From: CAZGAQ01 sp964523405
GTDB taxonomy: Bacteria > Planctomycetota > Phycisphaerae > UBA1845 > Fen-1342
Reading direction: 5' to 3'
NCBI GenBank assembly: GCA_964523405.1
Contig: CAZGAQ010000039.1
Coordinates: forward strand, 1-51,056
DNA length: 51,056 bases
Positions 25,435-34,168 of the stretch are shown one piece after another. How positions within the stretch are numbered: the first letter of the stretch is position 1; each line of letters opens with the position of its first letter. The notes below the pieces were generated by a model. That model was given only the letters and a program-made list of their open reading frames with translations, had not been told where the DNA came from and made no database searches. The translations under genes were made by a program, and so were the position numbers.

Positions 25435-26190
25435 ATGGCTCGCGCCTATCGGGACAATCCCGCGCGCTACCGTTCATCCGCACGCCTGCCGTGGGGGCGC
25501 TACCTCGTGCAGGCCCGTCGCCCGTGGCACAGTCTGCTGCTGTTGGCGCCGCTGATGATGCTGTACGAAATCGGCGCGGCGCTCGCGCGGCGGGGGGGCG
25601 CGGGCTGGTCACTGCTGGCGCCGGGCACCATCGCGGGCCTGCTGGCCTGGTTCGGCTTGGCCGGGGCATGGGTGCCGCCGGTCACGTTCATCGTCGTCAT
25701 GCTGGCCTGGCACCGGCTGCGCGGGGACCTGTGGTACATCCGGCCGCTGGTGCTGCCGTTCATGGTGCTGGAGGGGGTGCTCTGGGCGCTACCGCTGCTG
25801 GTGATCAGCACCCTGTTCCCGCCGGGGGCGCGGTTTTGGGGGACGACGGTCGGGCAGCAGATCCTGATTTCGCTCGGCGCGGGCGTCTACGAGGAGCTTG
25901 TATTTCGCTTGCTGCTCATCAGTGCGCTGTGCTGGCTGCTGGAGCGCGGACTGGACTTGCGCGGCGAGTGGAATCGTTGGACGGCCGCGGGGCTGGCGGC
26001 CATTGTGTTCGCGCTGTGTCACTTCGCGCCGCTGGGGCGCGATGCGTTTGCGTGGGCGCCGTTCTGGTTCCGCCTGGCGGCGGGGGCGTATCTGTCGGTG
26101 GTGTACCTGCGGCGCGGGCTGGGGGTGGCGGGGGTAACGCACGTCGCGTACAACGTGCTGCTGATCCTCGTGCGCGGGGCGGGGGATTGA
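25435..26190 (+). CDS. CPBP-family intramembrane metalloprotease (Abi/Rce1-like)
   Basis: 251 aa, mostly membrane helices. CPBP proteases have a buried metal-dependent site: EExxxR is present as E153-E154-LVFR158, the second motif as FALCHFAPLG (H196), and the third as HVAYN (H236, N240). Bacterial members are linked to bacteriocin immunity, protein maturation or unknown roles. ATG at 25435 is chosen over the in-frame ATG nine bases earlier, which lies inside the -10 element. It follows two DUF1570 genes on the same strand, so three putative metalloproteases sit side by side. Confidence 0.85.
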   Translation: MARAYRDNPARYRSSARLPWGRYLVQARRPWHSLLLLAPLMMLYEIGAALARRGGAGWSLLAPGTIAGLLAWFGLAGAWVPPVTFIVVMLAWHRLRGDLWYIRPLVLPFMVLEGVLWALPLLVISTLFPPGARFWGTTVGQQILISLGAGVYEELVFRLLLISALCWLLERGLDLRGEWNRWTAAGLAAIVFALCHFAPLGRDAFAWAPFWFRLAAGAYLSVVYLRRGLGVAGVTHVAYNVLLILVRGAGD

Positions 26191-26237
26191 GCAGGCGTGC
26201 GGGGGTGTGTCGAAAACCCTTGAGGGAGGCGGCGAAC

Positions 26238-26729
26238 ATGCGGTACGTGATGCGACAGAAGTTCTGGTCGTGGGGCGATGACTTCACGATCCGCGATGAG
26301 GACGGGCGGGACGTGTTCTTCGTGGACGGCCGGGCGTTTTCCTTCGGCGACAAGCTGTCCTTTCAGGACATGCAGGGGCACGAGCTGGCGTTCATCGCGC
26401 AGAAGCTCTTGGCTTGGGGGCCGACATACGAGATATTCAGCGACGGACGGCTGGCGGCCGTAGTGAAGAAGGAGCTGTTCACGCTGCTGCGTTGCCGGTT
26501 CACCGTGGACGTGCCGGGGCCGGACGATCTGGAGGCGGAGGGGGATTTTCTCGACCACGAGTACAGCTTCACGCGTGGCGGCGCTGTCGTTGCGGACGTG
26601 TCGAAGCGCTGGTTCACGCTGGCCGACACGTACGGCATCGACGTCGCGCCGGGCGAGTCGGACGTGCTGATTCTGGCCGCGGCGGTGGTGATCGACCTGG
26701 CGTGTCACGGGGACAACAAGAGGCGGTGA
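26238..26729 (+). CDS. LURP-one-related (Tubby/scramblase-like fold) protein
   Basis: 163 aa. The pattern MRYVMRQKFWSWGDDFTIRDEDGRDVFFVDGRAFSFGDKLSFQDMQGHELAFIAQKLL..YEIF is the LURP-one-related (LOR) family, a closed beta-barrel around a helix, related to Tubby and phospholipid scramblases. The start is set by GAGGGAGG 9-10 nt before the ATG. No signal peptide. Bacterial LOR proteins have no established function. Forty-seven bp separate it from the CPBP gene, so co-transcription is possible. Confidence 0.85.
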   Translation: MRYVMRQKFWSWGDDFTIRDEDGRDVFFVDGRAFSFGDKLSFQDMQGHELAFIAQKLLAWGPTYEIFSDGRLAAVVKKELFTLLRCRFTVDVPGPDDLEAEGDFLDHEYSFTRGGAVVADVSKRWFTLADTYGIDVAPGESDVLILAAAVVIDLACHGDNKRR

Positions 26730-26754
26730 AGACGGGGAGGGTGGCCGCACGCGT

Positions 26755-27402
26755 TCAGTGATACACGACCAGCAGGTACGCCGTGTCGTCGTTCGGATCA
26801 TAGCGAACGTAGACGGCCGGCTCAGTGCCCTCGCGTTCCCAGGTGCGAACGCCGGGGCGTTTGGCGGGTTGCCACCAGCCGGTGGGCAGGAAGCCGCCGG
26901 CGGCCCACTGGGTCTGATCCCTTTTTTGTTCCAGAAGGGCCATCTCGCGCACGAGTGCGGCCTCGGCGGCGTCGCGCGGGGACTCGGGGGCGTTCGGCTC
27001 GGCGGCGGGAAGGGCGCCGAGGACCGCGATGCCGCGCAGCAGAGTGGGCTCTTCGACGTGAAAGCGTACGCCGAAGCTCGGGTCCCGGCCCATGCTGGCC
27101 CAACGCCGCACGTTGCGCACCTCGGAAGGTTCAAGCCCCAAGTGCTCGTGCAGTAGGGCCAAGCCGGATGGCGGCCGGAGCACGAACGCCACCACAACTG
27201 CGCTGACGACGAATCCAGCGGTGCTTAGCAGCCACCGCCGCCGGCGGCTCTCGATCTGTCCCGCGCGCCTGGCATGCCGCCAAATGGCGTCCGCGGCCGC
27301 GGCGGGGATGATGCCCAAGATCGCCCCGATGAACATCCCCATGCAGGCGCCGCCTGAGGCCAACCCGGCCAAGACAGCGCCAATGAAGATGGCGTAGCCC
27401 AT
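26755..27402 (-). CDS. Membrane protein of unknown function
   Basis: 215 aa from the ATG at 27402. Two closely spaced Gly/Ala-rich helices (AIFIGAVLAGLASGGACMGMFIGAILGIIPAAAA) form a glycine-zipper-like hairpin, followed by a basic loop and a third helix (LLSTAGFVVSAVVVAFVL). The C-terminal ~120 residues are soluble, with a helical, charged middle (AALVREMALLEQKRDQ) and a beta-like end (AVYVRYDPNDDTAYLLVVYH). I do not recognise the family. It converges with the LURP-one gene. Confidence 0.6.
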   Translation of the reverse strand: MGYAIFIGAVLAGLASGGACMGMFIGAILGIIPAAAADAIWRHARRAGQIESRRRRWLLSTAGFVVSAVVVAFVLRPPSGLALLHEHLGLEPSEVRNVRRWASMGRDPSFGVRFHVEEPTLLRGIAVLGALPAAEPNAPESPRDAAEAALVREMALLEQKRDQTQWAAGGFLPTGWWQPAKRPGVRTWEREGTEPAVYVRYDPNDDTAYLLVVYH

Positions 27403-27474
27403 TGCACCCGCTCGTCTGTGGTCGGTCAATTCGGTGCCGTCCGGCCGGACCACGCGACCCGCCCGATCTCGGCT

Positions 27475-28854
27475 CTACAACTCCCGGAACCGCGCCGTGA
27501 AGTGCCGCAGGCTCGGCGGCTGGGAGACGATCTCCAATGGGCGCAGGCTCGCCCGGTTGGCGAACAGCTCGACGGTGGCCTCGATCACGTAGTCAATGTG
27601 GCTCTGGGTGTACACGCGACGCGGGATCGCGAGGCGGACCAGCTCCATCGCGGGCGTCATGCTCTGGCCGAACATGACGCTGCCGATTTCGACGCCGCGG
27701 ATGCCGGCCTGGCGGTAGAGACCGCAGACCAGGGCCTGGCCGGGGAACTGCGCGGGTGGGATGTGCCGGGCGAAGTGCTTGGCGTCGATGTAGATCGCAT
27801 GTCCGCCGGGGGGTTCGACGATCTGGATGCCGGCGGCCAGCAGCTTCTCGCCGAGATAGGCCGTGCTGCGGATGCGGTACTGCAGGTAGTCTTCTTCGAC
27901 GACTTCCTCGAAGCCTTGCGCCATCGCTTCCAAGTCACGGCCGGCGAGCCCGCCGTAGGTGATGAAACCCTCGGTGAGGATGAGGAGTTCGTCGGCGCGG
28001 CGGACGAGTTCGGCGTCGCGCAGCAGCAGCAGGCCGCCGATGTTGACCATGCCGTCCTTCTTGGCGCTGATCGTGGCGCCGTCGGCGAGGCTAAACATCT
28101 CCTTGACGATGTCGCGGACGCTGCGATCCTGCTGCCCGGGCTCGCGCTGCTTGATGAACCACGCGTTCTCGGCGAAGCGGCAGGCGTCCAGGAAGAAAGG
28201 CAGGTGGTACTGGTCGCAGATGCGCCGGATGCCGCGGATGTTCTCGAGGCTGACGGGCTGGCCGCCGCCGCTGTTGTTCGTGACGGTGACCATGACGACC
28301 GGGATGAGGTCGCACAGCGGCTGGCCGGGCTTGAGCTTCGCCTGCGTTTCCTTGAGGAGCCCGTCGAGCTTGGCGAGGTCCATGTTGCCCTTGAAGGGGT
28401 AGCGCGAGGTGGGCTGTTTGCCCTCGGCGATGACCAGGTCCAGCGCCTGAGCGCCGGTGTGCTCGACATTCGCCCGGGTCGTGTCGAAGTGGCTGTTGTT
28501 GGGGACGATCTTGCCCGGGCCGCCGAGCAGCTCGAACAGGATGCGCTCACTGGCGCGGCCCTGGTGGGTCGGCAGGACGTGCTCGAAGCCGGTGACCTTG
28601 CGGATCGTGTCGCGCAGCACAAACCAGCTTTTGGCGCCGGCATAGGACTCGTCGCCGCGCATCACGCCCGCCCACTGCAGGCTGCTCATCGCGCCCGTGC
28701 CGCTGTCGGTGAGCAGGTCGATCAGGACGTCCTCCGCGCGGATCAGAAACAAGTTGTACCCGGCCTCGCGCAGGATACGCTCCCGTTCCTCGCGCGTGGT
28801 CATGCGGATGGGTTCGACAACCTTGATGCGGAAAGGTTCGATGATCGTCTTCAT
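27475..28854 (-). CDS. tnaA: Tryptophanase-like beta-eliminating lyase (PLP enzyme)
   Basis: 459 aa. Tryptophanase cleaves tryptophan to indole, pyruvate and ammonia. It aligns throughout with the tryptophanase/tyrosine phenol-lyase family: LTDSGTGAMSSLQWAGVMRGDESYAG, PTHQGRASE, PLP lysine in SAKKDGMVNIGG, PRRVYTQSHIDYV and the end LRHFTARF. FDTT rather than FTTT in the substrate region, NNSGGGQPVSLENI, AENAWFIKQRE and GIRGVEIGS favour tryptophanase over tyrosine phenol-lyase. The start at 28854 agrees with the family N-terminus (EPFRIKVVEPI). Its promoter overlaps the end of the upstream membrane-protein gene. I see no tnaC-like leader or permease gene. Confidence 0.85.
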   Translation of the reverse strand: MKTIIEPFRIKVVEPIRMTTREERERILREAGYNLFLIRAEDVLIDLLTDSGTGAMSSLQWAGVMRGDESYAGAKSWFVLRDTIRKVTGFEHVLPTHQGRASERILFELLGGPGKIVPNNSHFDTTRANVEHTGAQALDLVIAEGKQPTSRYPFKGNMDLAKLDGLLKETQAKLKPGQPLCDLIPVVMVTVTNNSGGGQPVSLENIRGIRRICDQYHLPFFLDACRFAENAWFIKQREPGQQDRSVRDIVKEMFSLADGATISAKKDGMVNIGGLLLLRDAELVRRADELLILTEGFITYGGLAGRDLEAMAQGFEEVVEEDYLQYRIRSTAYLGEKLLAAGIQIVEPPGGHAIYIDAKHFARHIPPAQFPGQALVCGLYRQAGIRGVEIGSVMFGQSMTPAMELVRLAIPRRVYTQSHIDYVIEATVELFANRASLRPLEIVSQPPSLRHFTARFREL

Positions 28855-28914
28855 AGCACTGCGTTCCTCGGTCGGTACGCCCCGTAATGCGCGTCGCGCG
28901 TGCCTGCACCCCCT

Positions 28915-28944
28915 ATTATGGCTTCCACGCCTGCAGCGCCGCAA
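28915..28944 (-). promoter_or_regulatory. Promoter of the tryptophanase gene
   Basis: Minus strand: TTGCGG (28939-28944), 18 bp, CATAAT (28915-28920). It overlaps the stop codon of the upstream gene. The leader to the ATG at 28854 would be about 54 nt. Confidence 0.4.
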
Positions 28945-30412
28945 GCAGCGCGCTGGGGTCTGCGATCGCACGCGTCTGCTCTTCCAGCGGTGCGGCCAGC
29001 GCCGCATCGTACGCGCGGCGATCGCGCTCGGCGGCTAGCGCTGCCGGCACCAGCAACGTGGCCAGCGCGAGCCAGGTCAGGCCGGTTACGAACGCCAGGC
29101 TCGGCCGCCAGCGCGCGCCGGGGCGCACGGTGCGCGCCAGCAGCGCCGCCCCGACCACCGCCAGCGTTCCCGCCACGACCGGCGCTACGAGCGGCAGCCG
29201 TGTGCGCAGGTGCGCGGTCGACCCCCGCAGCAACTCGTCATGCACGAGGCCCGGCGCCACACGACAGGTGATCCAGCCCGCGATCAGGAAGCCGACCGCG
29301 GGTGCGACCGCCAGCACGATCTTGCCCCAGCCGGGCTTGACCAAGTTCGTGGTGGTGAGACTGAGCACGTAGGCGGCGATGGCGAGGACGGCCACGCCGG
29401 CGCTGCCGGCCGCCAGCCACCAGGCCAGCACGAAATGCTCCTGCAACTGGGCGCTCGCCGGCGCGGCGACCGGTTCATCGTTAAGGCGCAGCGGCATGGG
29501 CGGCAGCGGCAAGGTGACGGCGCGCGTGCGAAACGCCTCGCGCCAGGCACGGCACAGCTGCGCGATTTCCGTCGTCGCCGGGTCGCCCGGGGGGTTGGGC
29601 GCCGCGACGGTGTTCGCCGGCGCGACCAGCATGCCCGCCAGCAAATCCGCCGCCAGCAGCCGCAGCCCGGTCGGCCCCGGGGCCACCACCCAGTCACGCA
29701 GCAGCCGCCGCGCCAGGTGCTCGCAAGTGTCTGCCGCCGCCTCGTTCCCCGCGGCGCGCGTCTGTGCCGCCAAGTGCTGCAAATGCGGAATGAGGTACTG
29801 CAGGAACGGACCGTGTTCGTACGCCACGAGATTCAGCGCATCCTGCCGGGCTGTCCCCGGGCTCAGGCCCAGACGCGCCAACACGTTGCCGAGCGCATCC
29901 ACCGCCTCCGGCAGAAAGTGGTCGAAGCTCTGATGCTCGAGACCAGCCAAATACGGCTCGAGGTTGGGCCACCGCTGCTCGACCGGTGTTCCGTCCGCTT
30001 CCATGCGGCGGAGTACCAGGGCCCCCAGCAGGAGTCGGCCGACCTGCGTTTGGCGCAGCGTGACCGCATCCGCGTAACTGGCCTGTAGTACGGCCGCGAT
30101 CTCGTTGGGCTCGTGCAGGGTACGGACAAAGTTGCTGCTCATCGCGGACAGGACGAGACCCTCCCGTGCGGGGCCGGCGAGCGTCGGCCGGGCCGTGCGC
30201 AACGCCTGCTCGCGGGCCTCCCAACCGATCCGTAACATCTGCTGCTCTGGCAACGCCCCCCAGACTTTCCACAGGAGCGTGCCACCGATGGCACTGCAGA
30301 CTGCGGCTGCGACCAGGAGCAGGGGCAGCAGCGCAGACCCGCGCGTGCGCCGCTGGGCAGCGGCCGCAGGGGCGGTGCGGGAACGCTTCAGATGCTTGGC
30401 TTTCCCGGGCAT
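28916..30412 (-). CDS. Multi-spanning membrane protein of unknown function
   Basis: 498 aa. A basic N-terminus precedes one helix (LLPLLLVAAAVCSAIGGTLLWKV). A large soluble, mostly helical domain (~60-300) follows, with no recognisable motif. The C-terminal part has about four further helices (HFVLAWWLAAGSAGVAVLAIAAYVL; IVLAVAPAVGFLIAGWI; LVAPVVAGTLAVVGAALLA; LAFVTGLTWLALATLLVPAALAA). No catalytic pattern is visible. It stands divergent from the phosphorylase-like operon. Confidence 0.65.
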   Translation of the reverse strand: MPGKAKHLKRSRTAPAAAAQRRTRGSALLPLLLVAAAVCSAIGGTLLWKVWGALPEQQMLRIGWEAREQALRTARPTLAGPAREGLVLSAMSSNFVRTLHEPNEIAAVLQASYADAVTLRQTQVGRLLLGALVLRRMEADGTPVEQRWPNLEPYLAGLEHQSFDHFLPEAVDALGNVLARLGLSPGTARQDALNLVAYEHGPFLQYLIPHLQHLAAQTRAAGNEAAADTCEHLARRLLRDWVVAPGPTGLRLLAADLLAGMLVAPANTVAAPNPPGDPATTEIAQLCRAWREAFRTRAVTLPLPPMPLRLNDEPVAAPASAQLQEHFVLAWWLAAGSAGVAVLAIAAYVLSLTTTNLVKPGWGKIVLAVAPAVGFLIAGWITCRVAPGLVHDELLRGSTAHLRTRLPLVAPVVAGTLAVVGAALLARTVRPGARWRPSLAFVTGLTWLALATLLVPAALAAERDRRAYDAALAAPLEEQTRAIADPSALLAALQAWKP

Positions 30413-30464
30413 GCGGTCAGGCTACGCGAGGTGTGGCGGGGGGGCAAGGCAGCCGAACGGACCG

Positions 30465-30493
30465 TTGTTGGCGGCGCCGGGCCGTCTTATACT
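30465..30493 (+). promoter_or_regulatory. Promoter of the phosphorylase-amidohydrolase-Nudix operon
   Basis: TTGTTG (30465-30470), 17-bp spacer, TATACT (30488-30493). The start would be near 30500, giving an untranslated leader of about 120 nt before the ATG at 30619. Confidence 0.6.
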
Positions 30494-30618
30494 GCCCCGC
30501 GGTGCGGCAGCCGGGTGAACCCTTTCCGGCTGACGGCGCGTGGCTGCCGGTGCGAGCGCGGCGCACGCTGGCGAAACGGGCAGACGGCACACACTTACCG
30601 CAGGCTTGGGAGCTGGCT

Positions 30619-31518
30619 ATGTCGGTGACGTTGGCGTGCATTGGTGGACGATCCGCCTATGACTTGTTGCACCAGGGAGCCCTTGTGGCGGAGCGGCTGG
30701 GACCGCGCCCGACGCCGTTCGGGGATTCCCAGCCCATCTACCGCTGTGCCTCGCGCTACAGTGAGTTCTACTTCCTGTCGCGCCACGGCGAGATGAGCTA
30801 CGAGATCTCCCCTTCCTTTGTGAACTACCGCGCGAACATCTACGCGCTCAAGGATCTCGACGTCCGCTCGATCCTCTCGTGGAGCGAAACACGCGGCATC
30901 AGTCACAACTTCAAGATCGGCCACTACGTGGTGATCGACGACCTCGTGGACGAGACCGTCTCCCGCCCGCAGACGTTCTTTGAGAACCAGGGCCTTGGAC
31001 ATGTGCGGCAGTGGCCGGTGTTCTGCCCGAGCTTGCAGGGGGCGCTGATTCGCAGCCTGAAGGAAGAGGGCTGTGACTACGCGACGCGCGGGGTGTACGT
31101 GTGTGTCGAAGGGCCACGGCACGAAACGCCCGCCGAGACGCGCAAGTACGCCTCGTACGGTGGCGAGCTGCTCGGGCAGGCGCTGGTGCCGGAGGTCTTC
31201 CTGGCGCGCGAGCTGCAGATGTGCTACGCCAGCCTGTGCTACGTCGCGCGCTACGCGGAGGATGGCACAGACTACCGCCCCTTCGAGGACGGCCAGGCCT
31301 TGCCCGAGCGCGTCGAGCGGGATCGCGCGACGGCCGCTGTCGAACGCATCCCGCGCCTGCTCGAGCGCTTCACGCGCGTGCTGCCGGAAACGCCCGCGCT
31401 CTGCGCGTGCGAATCCTCCATGAGCCCGTATACCAGCAACGGCGACCTCGAGCTGGATTGGCGGACCTGGTTCAAGAAGCTGCGGACCACGGCCTCGCCG
31501 GAGCGGCGTGAGCGGTGA
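30619..31518 (+). CDS. Divergent MTA phosphorylase / purine nucleoside phosphorylase-like protein
   Basis: 299 aa. The trimeric MTAP/PNP fold is evident from RHGEMSYEISPSFVNYRANIYALKDL, VVIDDLVDETVSRPQTFF, GVYVCVEGPRHETPAETRKY and VPEVFLARELQMCYASL. Such enzymes phosphorolyse 5'-methylthioadenosine or inosine-type nucleosides. Two usually conserved sites differ: the first-strand GGSG/GGTG reads IGGRS, and the purine-binding SAVGSL-type motif reads SWSETRG. GMTN is GQAL. So substrate or even activity may differ. ATG with GGGAG upstream. Its stop overlaps the next start (GTGA). The amidohydrolase partner suggests deamination followed by phosphorolysis. Confidence 0.8.
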   Translation: MSVTLACIGGRSAYDLLHQGALVAERLGPRPTPFGDSQPIYRCASRYSEFYFLSRHGEMSYEISPSFVNYRANIYALKDLDVRSILSWSETRGISHNFKIGHYVVIDDLVDETVSRPQTFFENQGLGHVRQWPVFCPSLQGALIRSLKEEGCDYATRGVYVCVEGPRHETPAETRKYASYGGELLGQALVPEVFLARELQMCYASLCYVARYAEDGTDYRPFEDGQALPERVERDRATAAVERIPRLLERFTRVLPETPALCACESSMSPYTSNGDLELDWRTWFKKLRTTASPERRER

Positions 31519-32786
31519 TCCTGCAGGCCGCCTGGGTCGTGCCGGTCGGTGCACCGCCCATCCGCGGCGGCTGGGTGCGGATCACCGGCGACCGGATCGC
31601 GGCGGTGGGGGCGGCGCCGGACCTCGCTCGTGAGGCGGCAGCGCATCCGGATAGCGAAGTGGTCGATCTGGGGGACGTGATTCTCACGCCGGGGTTGGTG
31701 AATCCGCACACCCATCTGGAACTCACCTGCTACGCGCGTCAGATCGCGCCGGGCTCGTTCTGGAGCTGGCTGCCGCAACTGGTGCAGCTGCGGGCGCAGC
31801 CGGGGCAGCGCGAGCGCGAGCAGCAGGGAGTGGAAGCGGGAGCGTGGGAGTCGCTGCGGGCGGGGGTGACGTGCGTCGGCGACATCTCGCGCTGCAATCT
31901 GCATTGGCCGGTGCTCAAGCGGTTGCCGCTGCGCAAGGTGTGCTTCGTCGAATTGCTGACCCTGGCGGATCAGCCGCCGCGCAATGTGACCGAGTTGGCG
32001 ACCGCGGTCGCCGAAGTGCAGGAAGACGACTTGCTGACCGTCGGCATCTCGCCGCATACGCCGTTTACCGTACCGGGGGACCAGGTACGCGCGGCGCTGA
32101 CGTTGGCGGACGATCTGCGGCGCCCGTGGTGTACCCACTGGGCGGAGACGCGTGAGGAGTGCGCATTCCTGCTCGGACAGCGCACGTTGCACCCGTTCCT
32201 CGATACGCTCCTTACGCAGTGCGGGCTGCGCTCGCCGGGATTGCCCCCGATCGAACACCTGGAACGATGCTGCCGCCGGGCCGCGCCCGCGGAGGGCGGC
32301 GGGACGGACGCGGAGGACGGCCCACCCGTCCGACCGGGGGCCCTGGCTCATTACAACTACCCCGCGGCCGGCGACGCCGAGCGGCTCGCGGCGGCGGGGC
32401 ACGTTGTGATGTATTGCCCGCGGGCGCACCGCTTCTTCCAGCATACGCCGCATCCATACCGGGCGCTGCAGCGGGCGAGCGTGACGGTTGCGCTGGGGAC
32501 GGATAGTGCGGCCAGCAATCAGAGCCTCGCGCTGCTGGCCGAATGCCGATTCGTGGCGCGGGAAACCGCCGATCCGCCGTCGCCGGACGCGCTGTTGCGG
32601 ATGGTTACGCTCGATGCGGCCAAAGCGCTGCGGCTGGACGAGCAGATTGGGTCTCTCACGGTGGGGAAGTTCGCCGATCTGGCGGCGTTTCCGTGCGATG
32701 CGGTGACCGACGATCCGGCGGCGATGCTGGTGACGCAGGCGCCGGCCGCGGGCGGCGTGTGGGTGGCGGGGCGGCGGGTGTTCTGA
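31515..32786 (+). CDS. Amidohydrolase, MTA/aminofutalosine deaminase-like
   Basis: 423 aa, GTG start overlapping the previous stop by 4 nt. Metal-dependent TIM-barrel of the TrzA/SSNA/MqnX type: HxH in VNPHTHLELTC, HWAETREEC (His ligand and Glu), a later His in GALAHYNYP and the catalytic Asp in LGTDSAASN, with SLTVGKFADLAAF closing the beta-sandwich. Relatives deaminate S-adenosylhomocysteine, methylthioadenosine or 6-amino-6-deoxyfutalosine of the alternative menaquinone pathway. Coupling to an MTAP-like gene favours one of the 5'-modified adenosines. No other mqn genes are in the window. Confidence 0.82.
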   Translation: MILQAAWVVPVGAPPIRGGWVRITGDRIAAVGAAPDLAREAAAHPDSEVVDLGDVILTPGLVNPHTHLELTCYARQIAPGSFWSWLPQLVQLRAQPGQREREQQGVEAGAWESLRAGVTCVGDISRCNLHWPVLKRLPLRKVCFVELLTLADQPPRNVTELATAVAEVQEDDLLTVGISPHTPFTVPGDQVRAALTLADDLRRPWCTHWAETREECAFLLGQRTLHPFLDTLLTQCGLRSPGLPPIEHLERCCRRAAPAEGGGTDAEDGPPVRPGALAHYNYPAAGDAERLAAAGHVVMYCPRAHRFFQHTPHPYRALQRASVTVALGTDSAASNQSLALLAECRFVARETADPPSPDALLRMVTLDAAKALRLDEQIGSLTVGKFADLAAFPCDAVTDDPAAMLVTQAPAAGGVWVAGRRVF

Positions 32787-33254
32787 GTGCAGCAACCGGC
32801 GTGTGACATGATCGAGGTGTTCGTGTTCCGCCGCACACCTGCGGGGGCGGAATTCCTGCTGCTGCAGCGCTGCCTGACCGACTACCTCGGGGGCACGTGG
32901 CATCCGGTGAGCGGGCGGGTGGAGGACGGCGAGGCGGCGACGCCGGCCGCGCTACGCGAACTGGCCGAGGAGACCGGGCTGCAGCCGCGCCGGCTGTGGC
33001 AGGCGGTGCGCACGAACACGTTCTTCGTAACCGAGTTTGCCCGGGACTTCGTGTGCGTGACGTTCGCCGCGGAAGTAGACGCGGACGGCGACGTCGTGCT
33101 GTCTGAGGAGCACACTGGGGCACGTTGGGAGCCGGAGGATTGCATCGAGGCGGCGCTGCACTGGGCGGGGCAGCGCGAACGGCTGCGCGACATTCTGCGC
33201 GAGATCGTCGCCGAGACGCCGGGCGAGCGATTCGTGGCTGTGCCGTTGACGTAG
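32787..33254 (+). CDS. Nudix hydrolase
   Basis: 155 aa from the GTG that follows the amidohydrolase stop directly (an ATG 21 bp later is possible). The Nudix box is complete: GRVEDGEAATPAALRELAEETGL matches GX5EX7REUXEEXGU, so it should hydrolyse a nucleoside-diphosphate-linked compound with Mg2+. The lead-in TWHPVSGRVE is like dihydroneopterin-triphosphate pyrophosphatases (NudB), but that is weak evidence. Third gene of the operon. Confidence 0.88.
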   Translation: MQQPACDMIEVFVFRRTPAGAEFLLLQRCLTDYLGGTWHPVSGRVEDGEAATPAALRELAEETGLQPRRLWQAVRTNTFFVTEFARDFVCVTFAAEVDADGDVVLSEEHTGARWEPEDCIEAALHWAGQRERLRDILREIVAETPGERFVAVPLT

Positions 33255-33352
33255 GGTCGACGTTACGGGCGCGGGGGCCACGATACACGCCAGAGGCCCA
33301 GGGTACCCCGTCGTTGTGCGGACAATCGGGCCCGGAGGCCCGTGCTACCCGG

Positions 33353-34162
33353 TTAGGGGGCTTGGCGGCCGACGATGTCCATGAAGCGCGGCCAGACCAT
33401 CATCACGCCGGCGGCGACGCGCGGAAGGAAGCTCGTCCACACCTCGGCGCGGGGCTTGCGCAGGCAGGCGATAACGGCGTTGGCGACCTGTTCGGGCCGC
33501 TGGATGAGCCAGGCCGGCACGTGGTCAAACGCGTGTTGACGGTCGACGGTCTCGCCGACGTGTTCAGCCGCCCGCACGAAGAACTCCGTTCGCGTCGTGA
33601 TGGGGTGCACCGACGACACGGCGATGCGGTGCGCGGCCAGCTCCATGCGCATGGCGCGGCAGACGTGGTTCTGCGCGGCCTTGGTCGCGCTGTACGCGGC
33701 GAAGTTACGCATGGTGAACTTTGCCAGGGCGCTCGAGCACATCAGCAGGTGTCCGGGGCGGGCTTGGGCGATGAGCCTCCGGGCCGCTTCGCAAACCAGC
33801 TCGGTGGCCGCGAAGAAATTCACTTCAAACATCGCCCGCAACTCAGCCACGCCCGTCTCGTGCATCGGTCGCTTGAAGCCGTATCCGGCATTCGCAAAGA
33901 CCACATCGAAGTGCCCGAAGCGCTGCGTCGCTGTATCCAGCAGGCGGGCGGTGAAGCCCGGCTCGCCCACGTCGCCGGTGACGGTTTCCGCCACCCGGCC
34001 AGCGGAGCGGACCAGGGCGGCCACCGCCTCCAGGCGATCGGCATCGCGGCCGGAGAGGACGAAATCAAGACCCGCGCGGGCGCCGGCGGCGGCGGTTGCC
34101 GCGCCGATGCCCGAACTGGCACCGGTAAGGACCATGACTTTGCCATGCAAATCGCGGTTCAT
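33353..34162 (-). CDS. Short-chain dehydrogenase/reductase
   Basis: 269 aa. Classical SDR: cofactor motif TGASSGIG (near residue 13), NAG in VFANAGYG, catalytic Ser in CSSALAK and YxxxK in YSATKAA. The C-terminal ~50 residues are hydrophobic (FLPRVAAGVMMVWPRFMDIVG), suggesting membrane association. The ATG at 34162 fits the family N-terminus (MNRDLHGKVMVLTG) and sits 6 nt after a TACACT, so the mRNA is probably leaderless. Substrate cannot be inferred. Divergent from argF. Confidence 0.88.
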   Translation of the reverse strand: MNRDLHGKVMVLTGASSGIGAATAAAGARAGLDFVLSGRDADRLEAVAALVRSAGRVAETVTGDVGEPGFTARLLDTATQRFGHFDVVFANAGYGFKRPMHETGVAELRAMFEVNFFAATELVCEAARRLIAQARPGHLLMCSSALAKFTMRNFAAYSATKAAQNHVCRAMRMELAAHRIAVSSVHPITTRTEFFVRAAEHVGETVDRQHAFDHVPAWLIQRPEQVANAVIACLRKPRAEVWTSFLPRVAAGVMMVWPRFMDIVGRQAP

Positions 34163-34168
34163 CCGGGC

